Origin: Clostridiaceae bacterium | Lineage (GTDB): Bacteria > Bacillota > Clostridia > Oscillospirales > Acutalibacteraceae | Reading direction: 5' to 3' | NCBI GenBank assembly: GCA_016288315.1 | Contig: JAEEYU010000010.1 | Span: 1-49,207, forward strand | DNA: 49,207 bases | Shown: one piece after another, positions 8,232-15,679 of the stretch | Position numbering within the stretch: position 1 is the stretch's first letter | Layout of the letters: every line of letters starts with the position of its first letter | The notes under the pieces: model-generated | Databases searched by the model: none | The model's input: only the letters and a program-made list of their open reading frames with translations | Told to the model about the DNA's origin: nothing | Translations under genes and position numbers: made by a program

Positions 8232-9554
8232 TTATTCCTCTGTAACGGGCTCGCCATGCTTTTTCAGTGATTCCTTCAGGTCAGCGAGCGCCCTTGCCGA
8301 CAGCGCCTCGTATCTTTCGCGTTTGTCGCGTATTTTATTTTCAAGCGGCGGCAGCAGCCCGAAGCTCGCTCCCATCGGCTGAAAATTTTTGTTCTCCGTG
8401 CAGACATACCCCGCAAGGCACGAGAGCATTGATGTTGCGGGCAGGCGGAGCGGTTCTTCGCCCTTTAAATACCTCGCCGCATTTATGCCCGCGATTATTC
8501 CCGAGCCGGCGGATTCCATATAACCCTCGACGCCCGTTATCTGCCCTGCGAACCAGAGATTCTCCCTTTTTCTGAAGCGGTAGCCGTAATCAAGCACCCC
8601 GGGGGAGTTTATAAACGTGTTGCGGTGCATAACGCCGTAACGCACAAATTCCGCATTTTTCAGAGCGGGAATCATTGAGAACACTCTTTTCTGCTCGCCG
8701 AATTTCAGGTTTGTCTGAAAACCGACGAGGTTATACATTGTGCCCTGCTCGTTTTCTTTGCGCAGCTGAAGATTCGCCCATGGTCTGTGCCCCGTTGACG
8801 GGTCGGTAAGCCCCGACGGCTTCATCGGACCGAAACGGATTGTATCCCTGCCGCGCTTTGCCATTACCTCAACGGGCATGCAGCCCTCGTAAACGCCGCT
8901 GTTTTTATCGAAATCGTGAACAAGAGCAACTTCCGCATTGACAAGCTCGTTGTAAAACGCCTCGTATTCCTCTTTGTTCATCGGGCAGTTTATGTAGTCG
9001 TCGGGCTCGCCTCTGTCATATCTTGACTGGCAGAACGCCCTTGACATATCTATGCTCTCCGCCGTGACTATCGGTGCGGCGGCATCATAAAAGCTGAGAT
9101 TGCCGTTGCACAGAGCGGCGATTTTTTCGCTCAGTGCCTGAGATGCGAGAGGACCTGCCGCAATAATTACGGGAGAGTCCGGAATTTCGGTTATCTCTTT
9201 TCGCACAACCGTTATGAGCGGCTCGCTTTCGATTTTCTCTGTTACGAGAGCGGAAAACCTGTCTCTGTCAACCGCAAGCGCTCCGCCTGCTGGAACAGCC
9301 GTTTTCACGGCGCACTCAACGCACAGCGAGCCCATCAGCTTAATCTCCGCCTTGAGGAGCCCCGCCGCACAGCCCAGCCTCGTTGCCTTGAAGGAGTTTG
9401 AACATACAAGCTCCGCCAGCCCCGTGTTTGAGTGGGCAGGTGAAAACTTTTCGGGCTTCATCTCAAAAAGAGTAACTTTTATTCCCCTTTTTGCGAGCTG
9501 CCACGCCGCCTCGCACCCGGCGAAACCTCCGCCGATAACCGTTATGTCAGTCAT
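8232..9554 (-). CDS. trmFO: Methylenetetrahydrofolate--tRNA (uracil-5-)-methyltransferase TrmFO
   Basis: TrmFO makes ribothymidine at position 54 of the tRNA T-loop using 5,10-methylene-tetrahydrofolate and FADH2, the usual enzyme in Bacillota instead of SAM-dependent TrmA. The N-terminal VIGGGFAGCEAAW is the FAD Rossmann loop. The family blocks LAELVCSNSF, GPMKPSGLTDP, QLRKENEQGTMYNLVGFQT and GQITGVEGYMESA are all present. I place the start at the ATG at 9554, giving 440 residues and beginning MTDITVIGGG, because an AGGA ribosome binding site sits 7-8 bases upstream. A TTG eight codons earlier is in frame but has no better site. The ATG overlaps the end of topA by 8 bases, the common topA-trmFO order. 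Confidence 0.96.
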   Translation of the reverse strand: MTDITVIGGGFAGCEAAWQLAKRGIKVTLFEMKPEKFSPAHSNTGLAELVCSNSFKATRLGCAAGLLKAEIKLMGSLCVECAVKTAVPAGGALAVDRDRFSALVTEKIESEPLITVVRKEITEIPDSPVIIAAGPLASQALSEKIAALCNGNLSFYDAAAPIVTAESIDMSRAFCQSRYDRGEPDDYINCPMNKEEYEAFYNELVNAEVALVHDFDKNSGVYEGCMPVEVMAKRGRDTIRFGPMKPSGLTDPSTGHRPWANLQLRKENEQGTMYNLVGFQTNLKFGEQKRVFSMIPALKNAEFVRYGVMHRNTFINSPGVLDYGYRFRKRENLWFAGQITGVEGYMESAGSGIIAGINAARYLKGEEPLRLPATSMLSCLAGYVCTENKNFQPMGASFGLLPPLENKIRDKRERYEALSARALADLKESLKKHGEPVTEE

Positions 9555-11649
9555 TCTTTTTTCCTGTTTTTTTCTCAAAACCGCAGCCCTCCGTCAGACA
9601 GACGGTTTTGCCGTTTTTCTTTTTGAAAAGCGCCTTGCCGCAGTTGGGGCAGTTCTCGCCCGAGGGCTCGTCCCAGCTCATAAAATCGCACTTCGGCCAG
9701 TTGCTGCAGCCGTAGAAGGTGTGACCCTTCTTTGAGCGGCGCTGAATAATGTCACTGCCGCATTTCGGGCATTTTGCGTCCGTTCCAACAACAAGGGGCT
9801 TTGCGTTTTTGCACTTGGGATAATTCGGGCAGGCAAGGAATTTGCCGAATCTGCCCATCTTGATAACCATCATCTCTCCGCACTTGTCGCAGGGTATGTC
9901 GGTTATATCCTCCTGAAGCTGAATCTTGACATTTTTCATGTCCGATTTCGCTTTTTCAAGAGTCTTTTCGAGATCATCATAAAAATCGTCAAGCATGCTG
10001 ACGTAGTCCATTTTGCCCATGCCGATTTCGTCAAGATTCGCCTCCATCTGGGCGGTGAACTTCGTGTTGACTATTTTCGGGAACTCGTCCTTGAGAAGGT
10101 TCGTTATTGCTCCGCCGAGCTCGGTGGGCACAAGCTGCTTCTGCTTGCGGATAATATATGCTCTTTTTGTGATTGTTGAAATAATCGATGCGTATGTGCT
10201 CGGTCTGCCGATGCCGTTTTCTTCAAGCTCCTTGATGAGCGACGCCTCAGTGTAACGGGCGGGCGGCTGTGTGAAGTGCTGAGCCGCCTTTATATCTTTG
10301 AATCTGAGCTGTTCGCCCTCCTTGAGCTCGGGCACGCTGCTGTTTTCATCGTCGTCATCGGTGATTTCATAGAGCTTTGTAAAGCCGTCGAACTTTACGC
10401 TGTAGCCCGCTACCGAGAAAATGCAGAACTTTCCTTTTGCGGCGTCATCCGCCTTTGCGCCCGTAACCTCCGCCTTGACCGTGTTCTGAACGCAGGGTGC
10501 CATAAGGCAGGCAATAAAACGCTTCCAGATAAGCGAATAAAGCTTGAACTGGTCTGCCGAAACGCTGGATCTGATTGCATCGGGCGTAAGTGTCGGGTCG
10601 GTGGGTCTGATTGCCTCGTGACCGTCCTGTGCGTTCGCTCTGGATTTATAGTAAGGGTCCTTTTCCGGCACGTATGCGGAGCCGAAGTTCTTTCCGATAT
10701 ATGCCTTTGCCGCCGCGCGCGCCTCTTCCGAGATTCTCAGCGAGTCGGTTCTCATATAGGTGATAAGACCGGTCATGCCTACGCCCTCGACGTTAACGCC
10801 TTCATAGAGCTCCTGCGCTATACGCATTGTTCTCTCCGCCTGGAAGCCGAGCTTGCGCGACGCCTCCTGCTGAAGGGTTGATGTGTTGAACGGAGGGGCG
10901 GGATTCTTTTTGCGTGTGCCCTTTTTGTATGATTTAACTGTGTAGCCGGCGCCGTCAAGTCTTGCAAGATAGGCGTCGGACTCTTCCTTGCTCTTTATTT
11001 TAACCTTGCCGTTTTCATCTGCCGAAAGCGATGCTGTAAACGTCTTGCGCTGCGAGTTTGCGAGCTTGACGTCGATGTTCCAGTATTCGTCGGGAACAAA
11101 GGCGTTAATCTCGTTTTCGCGGTCAACAATCATTCTCACCGCCACGCTCTGCACTCTGCCTGCAGAGAGGCCGCGGCGTATTTTCTGCGAAACAAAGGGG
11201 CTCAGTCTGTAGCCCACAAGACGGTCGAGAATTCTTCTCGCCTGCTGTGCGTTCACAAGGTCCATATCGACGGCTCTGGGCGTCTTCATACCGTTGCTGA
11301 TGCCCGTCTTTGTGATTTCATTGAACGTTACGCGGTTTTTTGCGTTGAGGTCAAGCCCGAGAACCTCGGCAAGGTGCCACGAAATTGCCTCTCCCTCGCG
11401 GTCGGGGTCGGCTGCGAGATAAACAAAATCGCTCTTTTTAACCTTATCCTGAAGCTCCTTTACAAGCTTTTCCTTCTCTTTGATTACAGCGTATTTCGGC
11501 TCAAAATTGTTTTTTACGTCAACGCTGAGCTTTGCGGCGGGCAGGTCTCTTATATGACCTTTTGAAGCAACAATATCATAGCCCGTTCCGAGGTATTTCT
11601 TGATTGTTTTCGCCTTTTCGGGTGACTCGACAATAATAAGTTTTGACAT
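9547..11649 (-). CDS. topA: DNA topoisomerase I
   Basis: Type IA topoisomerase that relaxes negative supercoils by single-strand passage. Residues 1-110 are the TOPRIM domain, with Glu8 in VESPEKAKT and the metal-binding DPDREG (81-86). The catalytic tyrosine is Tyr298 in GLITYMRTDS. Three zinc-ribbon fingers follow at the C-terminus: Cys587-Cys613, Cys627-Cys654 and Cys667-Cys689, the usual arrangement in Clostridia. The length is 700 residues. It is followed with overlap by trmFO and preceded by dprA. Confidence 0.97.
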   Translation of the reverse strand: MSKLIIVESPEKAKTIKKYLGTGYDIVASKGHIRDLPAAKLSVDVKNNFEPKYAVIKEKEKLVKELQDKVKKSDFVYLAADPDREGEAISWHLAEVLGLDLNAKNRVTFNEITKTGISNGMKTPRAVDMDLVNAQQARRILDRLVGYRLSPFVSQKIRRGLSAGRVQSVAVRMIVDRENEINAFVPDEYWNIDVKLANSQRKTFTASLSADENGKVKIKSKEESDAYLARLDGAGYTVKSYKKGTRKKNPAPPFNTSTLQQEASRKLGFQAERTMRIAQELYEGVNVEGVGMTGLITYMRTDSLRISEEARAAAKAYIGKNFGSAYVPEKDPYYKSRANAQDGHEAIRPTDPTLTPDAIRSSVSADQFKLYSLIWKRFIACLMAPCVQNTVKAEVTGAKADDAAKGKFCIFSVAGYSVKFDGFTKLYEITDDDDENSSVPELKEGEQLRFKDIKAAQHFTQPPARYTEASLIKELEENGIGRPSTYASIISTITKRAYIIRKQKQLVPTELGGAITNLLKDEFPKIVNTKFTAQMEANLDEIGMGKMDYVSMLDDFYDDLEKTLEKAKSDMKNVKIQLQEDITDIPCDKCGEMMVIKMGRFGKFLACPNYPKCKNAKPLVVGTDAKCPKCGSDIIQRRSKKGHTFYGCSNWPKCDFMSWDEPSGENCPNCGKALFKKKNGKTVCLTEGCGFEKKTGKKND

Positions 11650-11668
11650 ATCTTTAACCTTTCGTGAT

Positions 11669-12799
11669 TTATATGAGTTTAAATCTTCCGCCCGAGACGG
11701 AGATTATATAGTCGTTTATTTCGAGCGATGTAAGAATAACGTTGACCTCTCCGAGGGTTAAGCCCGTCATTGCCGCAACATCGCCGGGGTATAGCGGTTC
11801 GCCTGCGAATTTTTCATAGACCGCCTTTTCTTTTTCGCTTAAAAGCGCCGTTGATTTTTTAATTATCTTTTCTTTTTTGTTTTCGCCCTTTGCCGCAGCT
11901 TCATAGTTCTGCCTCTTAAGCTTGCCGGGGTAGAGTGAATCATATTCGTCAATAATATCCTGTGCGCAGGTAACAGCAGTCGCTCCGTCGCGTATGAGCC
12001 GGTTTGCTCCGACATAGGAGGATGTGACTATGTTGCCCGGCACCGCAAAAACATCCCTGCCCTGAAGCATGGCGCAGTTGGCGGTGATTATCGAGCCGCT
12101 TCTTTCGCCCGCCTCAACCACAAGCACTCCCCTGCTTATGCCCGAAATTATACGGTTGCGTATGGGGAAGGTTGTTTTTGATGCAGGCGTGAACGGGGCA
12201 AATTCGGAGATAACCGCTCCGTTTTTGCTGATTTCCTCTCTGAGGTATGCGCTCTGCATAAGATACCTTGTGCCGAGACCGCAGCCGAGAACGGCCACCG
12301 TTCTGCCTCCCGCCTTAAGCGCTCCCTGATGGGCGGCGGAGTCAATTCCGAGCGCCCCTCCGCTGACGATTACCGCGCCTGCGTCCGCCAGCTGTGCGCT
12401 GATTGACATTGCCGTATTGACACTGTCTGACGACGGGTTTCTTGTTCCGACTATTCCGAAGCACAGCGACTCGTTTATATAGTCAAAACTGCCGTTTATG
12501 TAAAGCACAAGCGGCGGGTCAGCCGTTCTTCTGAGCAGGTCGGGGTATTCTTTGTCCCGGTAAGCAATACACTGCCAGCCGTTCTTTTCGCAGGTTTCAA
12601 GCTGAACCGAGGCATCCTGCATTTTTGATTTTTCGATTTTTTCAAGCTGCTTCTGCGTAAAAACTCCGCTCAGGCGCAGCGTCTGCATATCGCTTTCGAA
12701 AATGTCGCGCGCCGAATCAAACGCGCTCAGTATTTCATTGCACCTTGCCCCCGCTCCCAGAGCGAGAGACAGCCGGATTGAATAAACCTTGCCGTTCAT
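11669..12799 (-). CDS. dprA: DNA-processing protein DprA
   Basis: DprA (Smf) binds incoming single-stranded DNA during transformation and loads RecA. It has a SAM-like/helix-hairpin N-terminal part. The Rossmann-like core starts at about residue 113 with GIVGTRNPS (116-123) and carries the conserved SGGALGIDSAAHQ (146-158) and the VAVLGCGL strand. A winged-helix DprA C-terminal domain covers about residues 310-376 (EKAVYEKFAGEPLYPGDVAAMTG region). Its ATG is 3 bases after the upstream methylase stop, and topA follows 19 bases later. The dprA-topA order is standard in Bacillota, so it does not by itself show competence. Confidence 0.95.
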   Translation of the reverse strand: MNGKVYSIRLSLALGAGARCNEILSAFDSARDIFESDMQTLRLSGVFTQKQLEKIEKSKMQDASVQLETCEKNGWQCIAYRDKEYPDLLRRTADPPLVLYINGSFDYINESLCFGIVGTRNPSSDSVNTAMSISAQLADAGAVIVSGGALGIDSAAHQGALKAGGRTVAVLGCGLGTRYLMQSAYLREEISKNGAVISEFAPFTPASKTTFPIRNRIISGISRGVLVVEAGERSGSIITANCAMLQGRDVFAVPGNIVTSSYVGANRLIRDGATAVTCAQDIIDEYDSLYPGKLKRQNYEAAAKGENKKEKIIKKSTALLSEKEKAVYEKFAGEPLYPGDVAAMTGLTLGEVNVILTSLEINDYIISVSGGRFKLI

Positions 12800-12802
12800 C
12801 GG

Positions 12803-13585
12803 TCAACCTTTCCGTGAAATCTCCCACATAAGAATTGCCGCAGCGGCGGAAGCGTTGAGCGACTCCGCCCTGCCCCTCATGGGGATTGTAACTTTTTTGC
12901 GGCACGCGGCAATAACGGAATCCGAAAGTCCGTTGCCCTCGTTGCCCACGCAGCATATAACTCCGCCGTCGGTTTTTATGCCGTCTATCTTTTCGGCGTC
13001 CGCCTGAGGCGTTGAGGCAAGGGTGAGCATCCCCGCCGCGTTTGCCTGTTCAATAAGCGTCTCCAGGCGGTCCGTTTCAATTATGTTTATCCGCAGAGAA
13101 GAGCCCATGGCGGCACGCAGCGCCTTGGGGTTGTAAATGTCACAGCCGCCGCTGACTATAACTCCGTCAAGCCCGAGCGCCTCCGCAGTTCTGCATACCG
13201 CGCCGAGATTTGACGGGTCCTGCAGGTTTTCAAGCGCCGTGTATCTTCCCGAATAATCTATTTTGCCGTTGTCTGCGGGCATTTCGCAGATGCAGAAAAC
13301 ACCCTGCGCCGTCTTTGTGCCGGAGAGCTTGCCGGCAACGTCGGGCGTCACCGTGTAGCATTCGCCGCACGCATTTTCAACGGCGCTGACATAGCCGGAA
13401 TACTTCTCACGGGCGCTCTCGGTAAAAAACGCCTGCCTTATTTTTATTCCGTTTTCCGCCGCGTCGCGGCAGAGTCTGGCGCCTTCGAGAAAGAACTCTT
13501 TTTTCTCTTTTCGCAATGAAGCGCTTTCTCCGAGACGCACGGCATATTTGATTTTTTCGTTTGCCCGGCTGCCGATTTCGGTCAT
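12803..13585 (-). CDS. TrmH/SpoU-family RNA 2'-O-methyltransferase (RlmB-like)
   Basis: An RNA ribose methyltransferase of the SPOUT class with a C-terminal knot. Motif 1 is NLGAVCRTAEALG, motif 2 is VGNEGNGLSD and motif 3 is IPMRGRAESLNASAAAAI. An N-terminal substrate-binding region beginning SRANEKIKYAVRL is typical of the 23S rRNA RlmB or TsnR-like group. The start is placed at the ATG at 13585 (260 residues), with GGTGG 5 bases upstream, because family members begin just before the S-x-x-N-x-x-IK motif. An in-frame ATG at 13621 would add 12 residues. It heads the methylase-dprA-topA-trmFO-rnc-smc series, 93 bases or more downstream of rplT. Confidence 0.88.
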   Translation of the reverse strand: MTEIGSRANEKIKYAVRLGESASLRKEKKEFFLEGARLCRDAAENGIKIRQAFFTESAREKYSGYVSAVENACGECYTVTPDVAGKLSGTKTAQGVFCICEMPADNGKIDYSGRYTALENLQDPSNLGAVCRTAEALGLDGVIVSGGCDIYNPKALRAAMGSSLRINIIETDRLETLIEQANAAGMLTLASTPQADAEKIDGIKTDGGVICCVGNEGNGLSDSVIAACRKKVTIPMRGRAESLNASAAAAILMWEISRKG

Positions 13586-13656
13586 AAAAACCACCGTTTC
13601 AGTCAGGCGGAATCTGCTCATATTCCGCCCTGTTTTTTGTCAGTTAAAATTGCGAA

Positions 13657-13702
13657 AAGGATGTAACATATTATGTATAAGATACATTGATGTTACATCC
13701 TT
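13657..13702 (-). terminator. Long inverted repeat after rplT, probable terminator
   Basis: AAGGATGTAACAT (13657-13669) and ATGTTACATCCTT (13690-13702) are perfect 13-base complements with a 20-base loop. On the minus strand the hairpin ends in CCTTTT and then AATTTTAAC, so it resembles a terminator with a modest U-tract after rplT. The large loop and poor U-run would also fit a leaky terminator or an RNA-processing site. Confidence 0.6.
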
Positions 13703-13714
13703 GATATATCGTTT

Positions 13715-14071
13715 TTATTTAAGTGCCGCCTTTGCCTTTTCGGTAAGAGCCGTGAAAGCGGCGGGGTCTGCTATGGCTATTTCGGAGAGCATCTTGCGGT
13801 TGAGCGTGATGTCTGCCTTCTTGAGGCCGTTTATGAATGTTGAGTAGTTCATTCCGTTTGCCTTGCAGCCGGCGGAGATTCTGGTTATCCAGAGGCGTCT
13901 GAAGTCGCGCTTCTTCTGCTTTCTGCCGATGTAGGCATAGTTGCCGCTCTTCATAACTGCCTGCTTGGCGGTCTTGAAAAGGGAGCTCTTTGAGCCGTAG
14001 TAACCTTTTGCGAGTTTAAGAACTTTATTTCTTCTCTTTCTTGTTGAAAGAGCACCTTTAATGCGAGCCAT
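13715..14071 (-). CDS. rplT: 50S ribosomal protein L20
   Basis: L20 is an early-binding 23S rRNA protein needed for 50S assembly. In Bacillota it also represses its own operon by binding the leader. The 118-residue sequence starts [20 protein letters not shown], contains the family [19 protein letters not shown] segment, and has the globular C-terminus with [26 protein letters not shown] lies 9 bases before the ATG. It is third in infC-rpmI-rplT. Confidence 0.98.
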   Translation of the reverse strand: MARIKGALSTRKRRNKVLKLAKGYYGSKSSLFKTAKQAVMKSGNYAYIGRKQKKRDFRRLWITRISAGCKANGMNYSTFINGLKKADITLNRKMLSEIAIADPAAFTALTEKAKAALK

Positions 14072-14116
14072 AATTATTTACCTCCAAAAATGTGAATTGA
14101 GTTTAACCCTTGCGGA

Positions 14117-14314
14117 TTATTTATAGGGAACAAGGCGTTTGATCTGTCTTTCGTTGGTCTTGTCAGCAACAGACACCTTGCGGAGATTTCTCTTGCGCTT
14201 GGTGCTCTTTTTGTTGAGAATGTGTGATTTGTAAGCGTGTGCGCGCATGGGCTTGCCGCCCTTTGAAATTTTGAAGCGCTTCTTTGCGCCGCTGTGTGTT
14301 TTGATTTTAGGCAT
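14117..14314 (-). CDS. rpmI: 50S ribosomal protein L35
   Basis: Small basic 23S rRNA-binding protein of 65 residues, starting [15 protein letters not shown], with the family [16 protein letters not shown] motif and ending LVPYK. It sits between infC and rplT, the universal order, behind an AGGAGG site 10 bases upstream. Confidence 0.98.
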   Translation of the reverse strand: MPKIKTHSGAKKRFKISKGGKPMRAHAYKSHILNKKSTKRKRNLRKVSVADKTNERQIKRLVPYK

Positions 14315-14354
14315 AACTGAGTTCCTCCTTAATAATTTACGGTTTTACCGGGGC

Positions 14355-14873
14355 TTACTTTGTGCTTTTGGGCGCAACAAACATAAGCATCTGCCTGCCT
14401 TCAAGCTTGGCGGGCTTTTCAATCACTGCGGCGTCGCCGAGAGACTCGACCGCTTTAGCCATAACGTCTTTGCCGATTTCGGGGTGTGCCATCTCTCTGC
14501 CGCGGAAGCGGATGGAGAACTTGACCTTGTTGCCTGCGGCAAGGAACTTCTTGGCGTGATTGAGCTTTGTTTCAAAATCATGCGTATCAATGTTGAGCGA
14601 AAGTCGGATTTCCTTGATTTCGATAACCTTCTGGTTTTTCCTGGCATCCCTTTCTCTCTTTTCTTTTTCATAGCGGAATTTGCCGTAATCCATAATCTTG
14701 CACACGGGCGGCTTTGCCTGGGGCGAGATTTTGACGAGGTCGAGATTCTTTTCTTCCGCAATTTTGAGCGCCTCCTCGGCAGACATAATGCCGAGCTGCT
14801 CGCCGCTGTCGGAAATAATTCTCAGTTCTTCGTCGCGGATTTCTTCATTGATTTGCATTTCTTTGACTGCGAT
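14355..14873 (-). CDS. infC: Translation initiation factor IF-3 (ATC start codon)
   Basis: IF-3 prevents premature 50S joining and checks the start codon. The N-domain holds INEEIRDEELRIISDSGEQL and the C-domain ends LEGRQMLMFVAPKSTK. I start it at an ATC codon (14871-14873): AGGAGG (14882-14887) lies 8-9 bases upstream and the product is then 172 residues, the normal IF-3 length. The first ATG lies five codons further in, with poor spacing, and longer frames run back through the leader. Non-AUG starts on infC (AUU, AUC, AUA) are known to let IF-3 limit its own synthesis. Confidence 0.95.
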   Translation of the reverse strand: MAVKEMQINEEIRDEELRIISDSGEQLGIMSAEEALKIAEEKNLDLVKISPQAKPPVCKIMDYGKFRYEKEKRERDARKNQKVIEIKEIRLSLNIDTHDFETKLNHAKKFLAAGNKVKFSIRFRGREMAHPEIGKDVMAKAVESLGDAAVIEKPAKLEGRQMLMFVAPKSTK

Positions 14874-15029
14874 GTTAAAGCACCTCCTGAATAAAATAAA
14901 AACGGGAGCAAGCTCTGCCCCCGCGATAATCCATTCTGAAAGGCGCATACGCACCCCTTGAAATGAGATATTGACCGTCGGTAGGCGAAAGCCCCGTGGT
15001 GAGAACGCAATGCGCTCTTCTTTAATGTG
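14874..15029 (-). ncRNA. infC-rpmI-rplT leader RNA (L20-leader type) with attenuator
   Basis: About 155 bases lie between the predicted transcription start and infC. They end in a terminator-like hairpin, CGGGGGCA with TGCTCCCG (plus-strand positions 14916-14923 and 14903-14910), followed on the minus strand by TTTTTATTTT, just before the infC ribosome binding site. This is the architecture of the Bacillota L20 leader, where excess L20 stabilises the terminator. Several GC-rich segments upstream could form the L20-binding structure; I did not fold them. Confidence 0.78.
14903..14923 (-). terminator. Attenuator terminator in the infC leader
   Basis: An 8-bp stem with one G-U pair and loop GAGCT, followed by a T-rich run at 14902-14891 read on the minus strand. 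It lies 16 bases upstream of the infC Shine-Dalgarno sequence. Confidence 0.8.
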
Positions 15030-15035
15030 CAAGTC

Positions 15036-15064
15036 ATTATATAACCGGATTATTGTTTTGTCAA
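15036..15064 (-). promoter_or_regulatory. Consensus promoter of infC-rpmI-rplT
   Basis: Minus strand TTGACA (15059-15064), 17-bp spacer, TATAAT (15036-15041). The sequence upstream of -35 is A-rich, like an UP element. This is a perfect consensus promoter, as expected for a ribosomal-protein operon. Confidence 0.92.
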
Positions 15065-15113
15065 GAAAAATTTTCGTTTTTGTCACTTTTTCGGATTTGT
15101 TTGTCAAAAACAG

Positions 15114-15143
15114 TTGTTTTTTTTTTTTTTTTTTTTGTAGAAT
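15114..15143 (+). promoter_or_regulatory. Possible promoter whose spacer is a run of 20 T
   Basis: TTGTTT (15114-15119) and TAGAAT (15138-15143) are 18 bp apart, and nearly the whole spacer is the homopolymer. They would drive the zinc-ribbon gene. Both hexamers are only fair matches to consensus. Confidence 0.4.
15117..15136. repeat. Homopolymer tract T20
   Basis: Twenty consecutive T residues between the divergent infC operon and the zinc-ribbon gene. It is the longest mononucleotide run I noticed in the window. Such tracts change length by slippage. Confidence 0.95.
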
Positions 15144-15200
15144 TTGTTTATCCACTGGTTTTGTGGAAATGTTTCGAAACTTAAAAGGAGGCTTTTCAGA

Positions 15201-15413
15201 ATGTCAGCAATACCGCCAATCTCATGCCCTATGTGCGGAGAGATAACGCAATGGAAAAAGGTTGATACGGCAAAAAAAGGTTTTAGTGTCGGCAAAGCTG
15301 CAGTAGGAGCTGCTCTGCTTGGTCCAGTTGGGCTTGTAGGAGGTGCCCTCGGAAAAAAGATGGCTTCATATTACTGTGGCAAGTGTGGATTTAGTCATGA
15401 GTATAAAGTATAA
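15201..15413 (+). CDS. Small zinc-ribbon protein with a glycine/alanine-rich hydrophobic core
   Basis: A 70-residue protein with two CxxC pairs, CPMC near the N-terminus (residues 9-12) and CGKC near the C-terminus (59-62), which together would hold one zinc ion. Between them is an Ala/Gly-rich hydrophobic stretch (GKAAVGAALLGPVGLVGGAL) that could be a membrane-inserting hairpin. Proteins of this layout are common, unnamed small proteins in Clostridia; the function is unknown. AAAAGGAGG at 15182-15190 sets the start at 15201 rather than the upstream in-frame ATG at 15144. It is transcribed away from infC and ends before the hairpin at 15435. Confidence 0.8.
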   Translation: MSAIPPISCPMCGEITQWKKVDTAKKGFSVGKAAVGAALLGPVGLVGGALGKKMASYYCGKCGFSHEYKV

Positions 15414-15434
15414 TTCACCTTAATAGCAAAAAAA

Positions 15435-15456
15435 CAACCGCCCTCTTGGGCGGTTG
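15435..15456. terminator. Terminator of the 5S rRNA gene (also behind the zinc-ribbon gene)
   Basis: A perfect 9-bp stem, CAACCGCCC (15435-15443) with GGGCGGTTG (15448-15456), and a TCTT loop. On the minus strand it is followed by seven T, making it the 5S terminator. On the plus strand the T-run is interrupted, so it is weaker for the zinc-ribbon gene. Confidence 0.9.
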
Positions 15457-15467
15457 CTTTGCTTTGT

Positions 15468-15583
<116 letters not shown>

Positions 15584-15619
15584 TCGAAAACGCTCAACAC
15601 GTTTTCTGAATGCTCGCTT

Positions 15620-15648
15620 ATTATAGCGACTCAATTTCACTTTGTCAA
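15620..15648 (-). promoter_or_regulatory. Dedicated consensus promoter of the 5S rRNA
   Basis: Minus strand TTGACA (15643-15648), 17-bp spacer, TATAAT (15620-15625), with A-tracts upstream of -35 that look like an UP element. The predicted start is about 30 bases before the 5S 5' end. Confidence 0.93.
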
Positions 15649-15679
15649 GCGTTTTTTTGAAATTTTTTGAATTTTTTTG

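Noticed and set aside
10276..10881. A 201-codon plus-strand frame opposite topA
   Set aside because: Shadow of topA; no start signals, no recognisable motif.
12069..12345. Small frames on both strands within dprA
   Set aside because: They overlap a well-supported dprA gene in other frames and have no ribosome binding sites.
14247..14894. A 215-codon plus-strand frame opposite infC and rpmI
   Set aside because: Antisense to certain translation genes and without its own signals; a shadow frame.
14874..15155. N-terminal extension of IF-3 to an ATG at 15155
   Set aside because: The extension translates the leader RNA, runs through the attenuator and the promoter, and begins with a run of Lys codons from the T-tract. 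The SD at 14882-14887 belongs to the ATC start.
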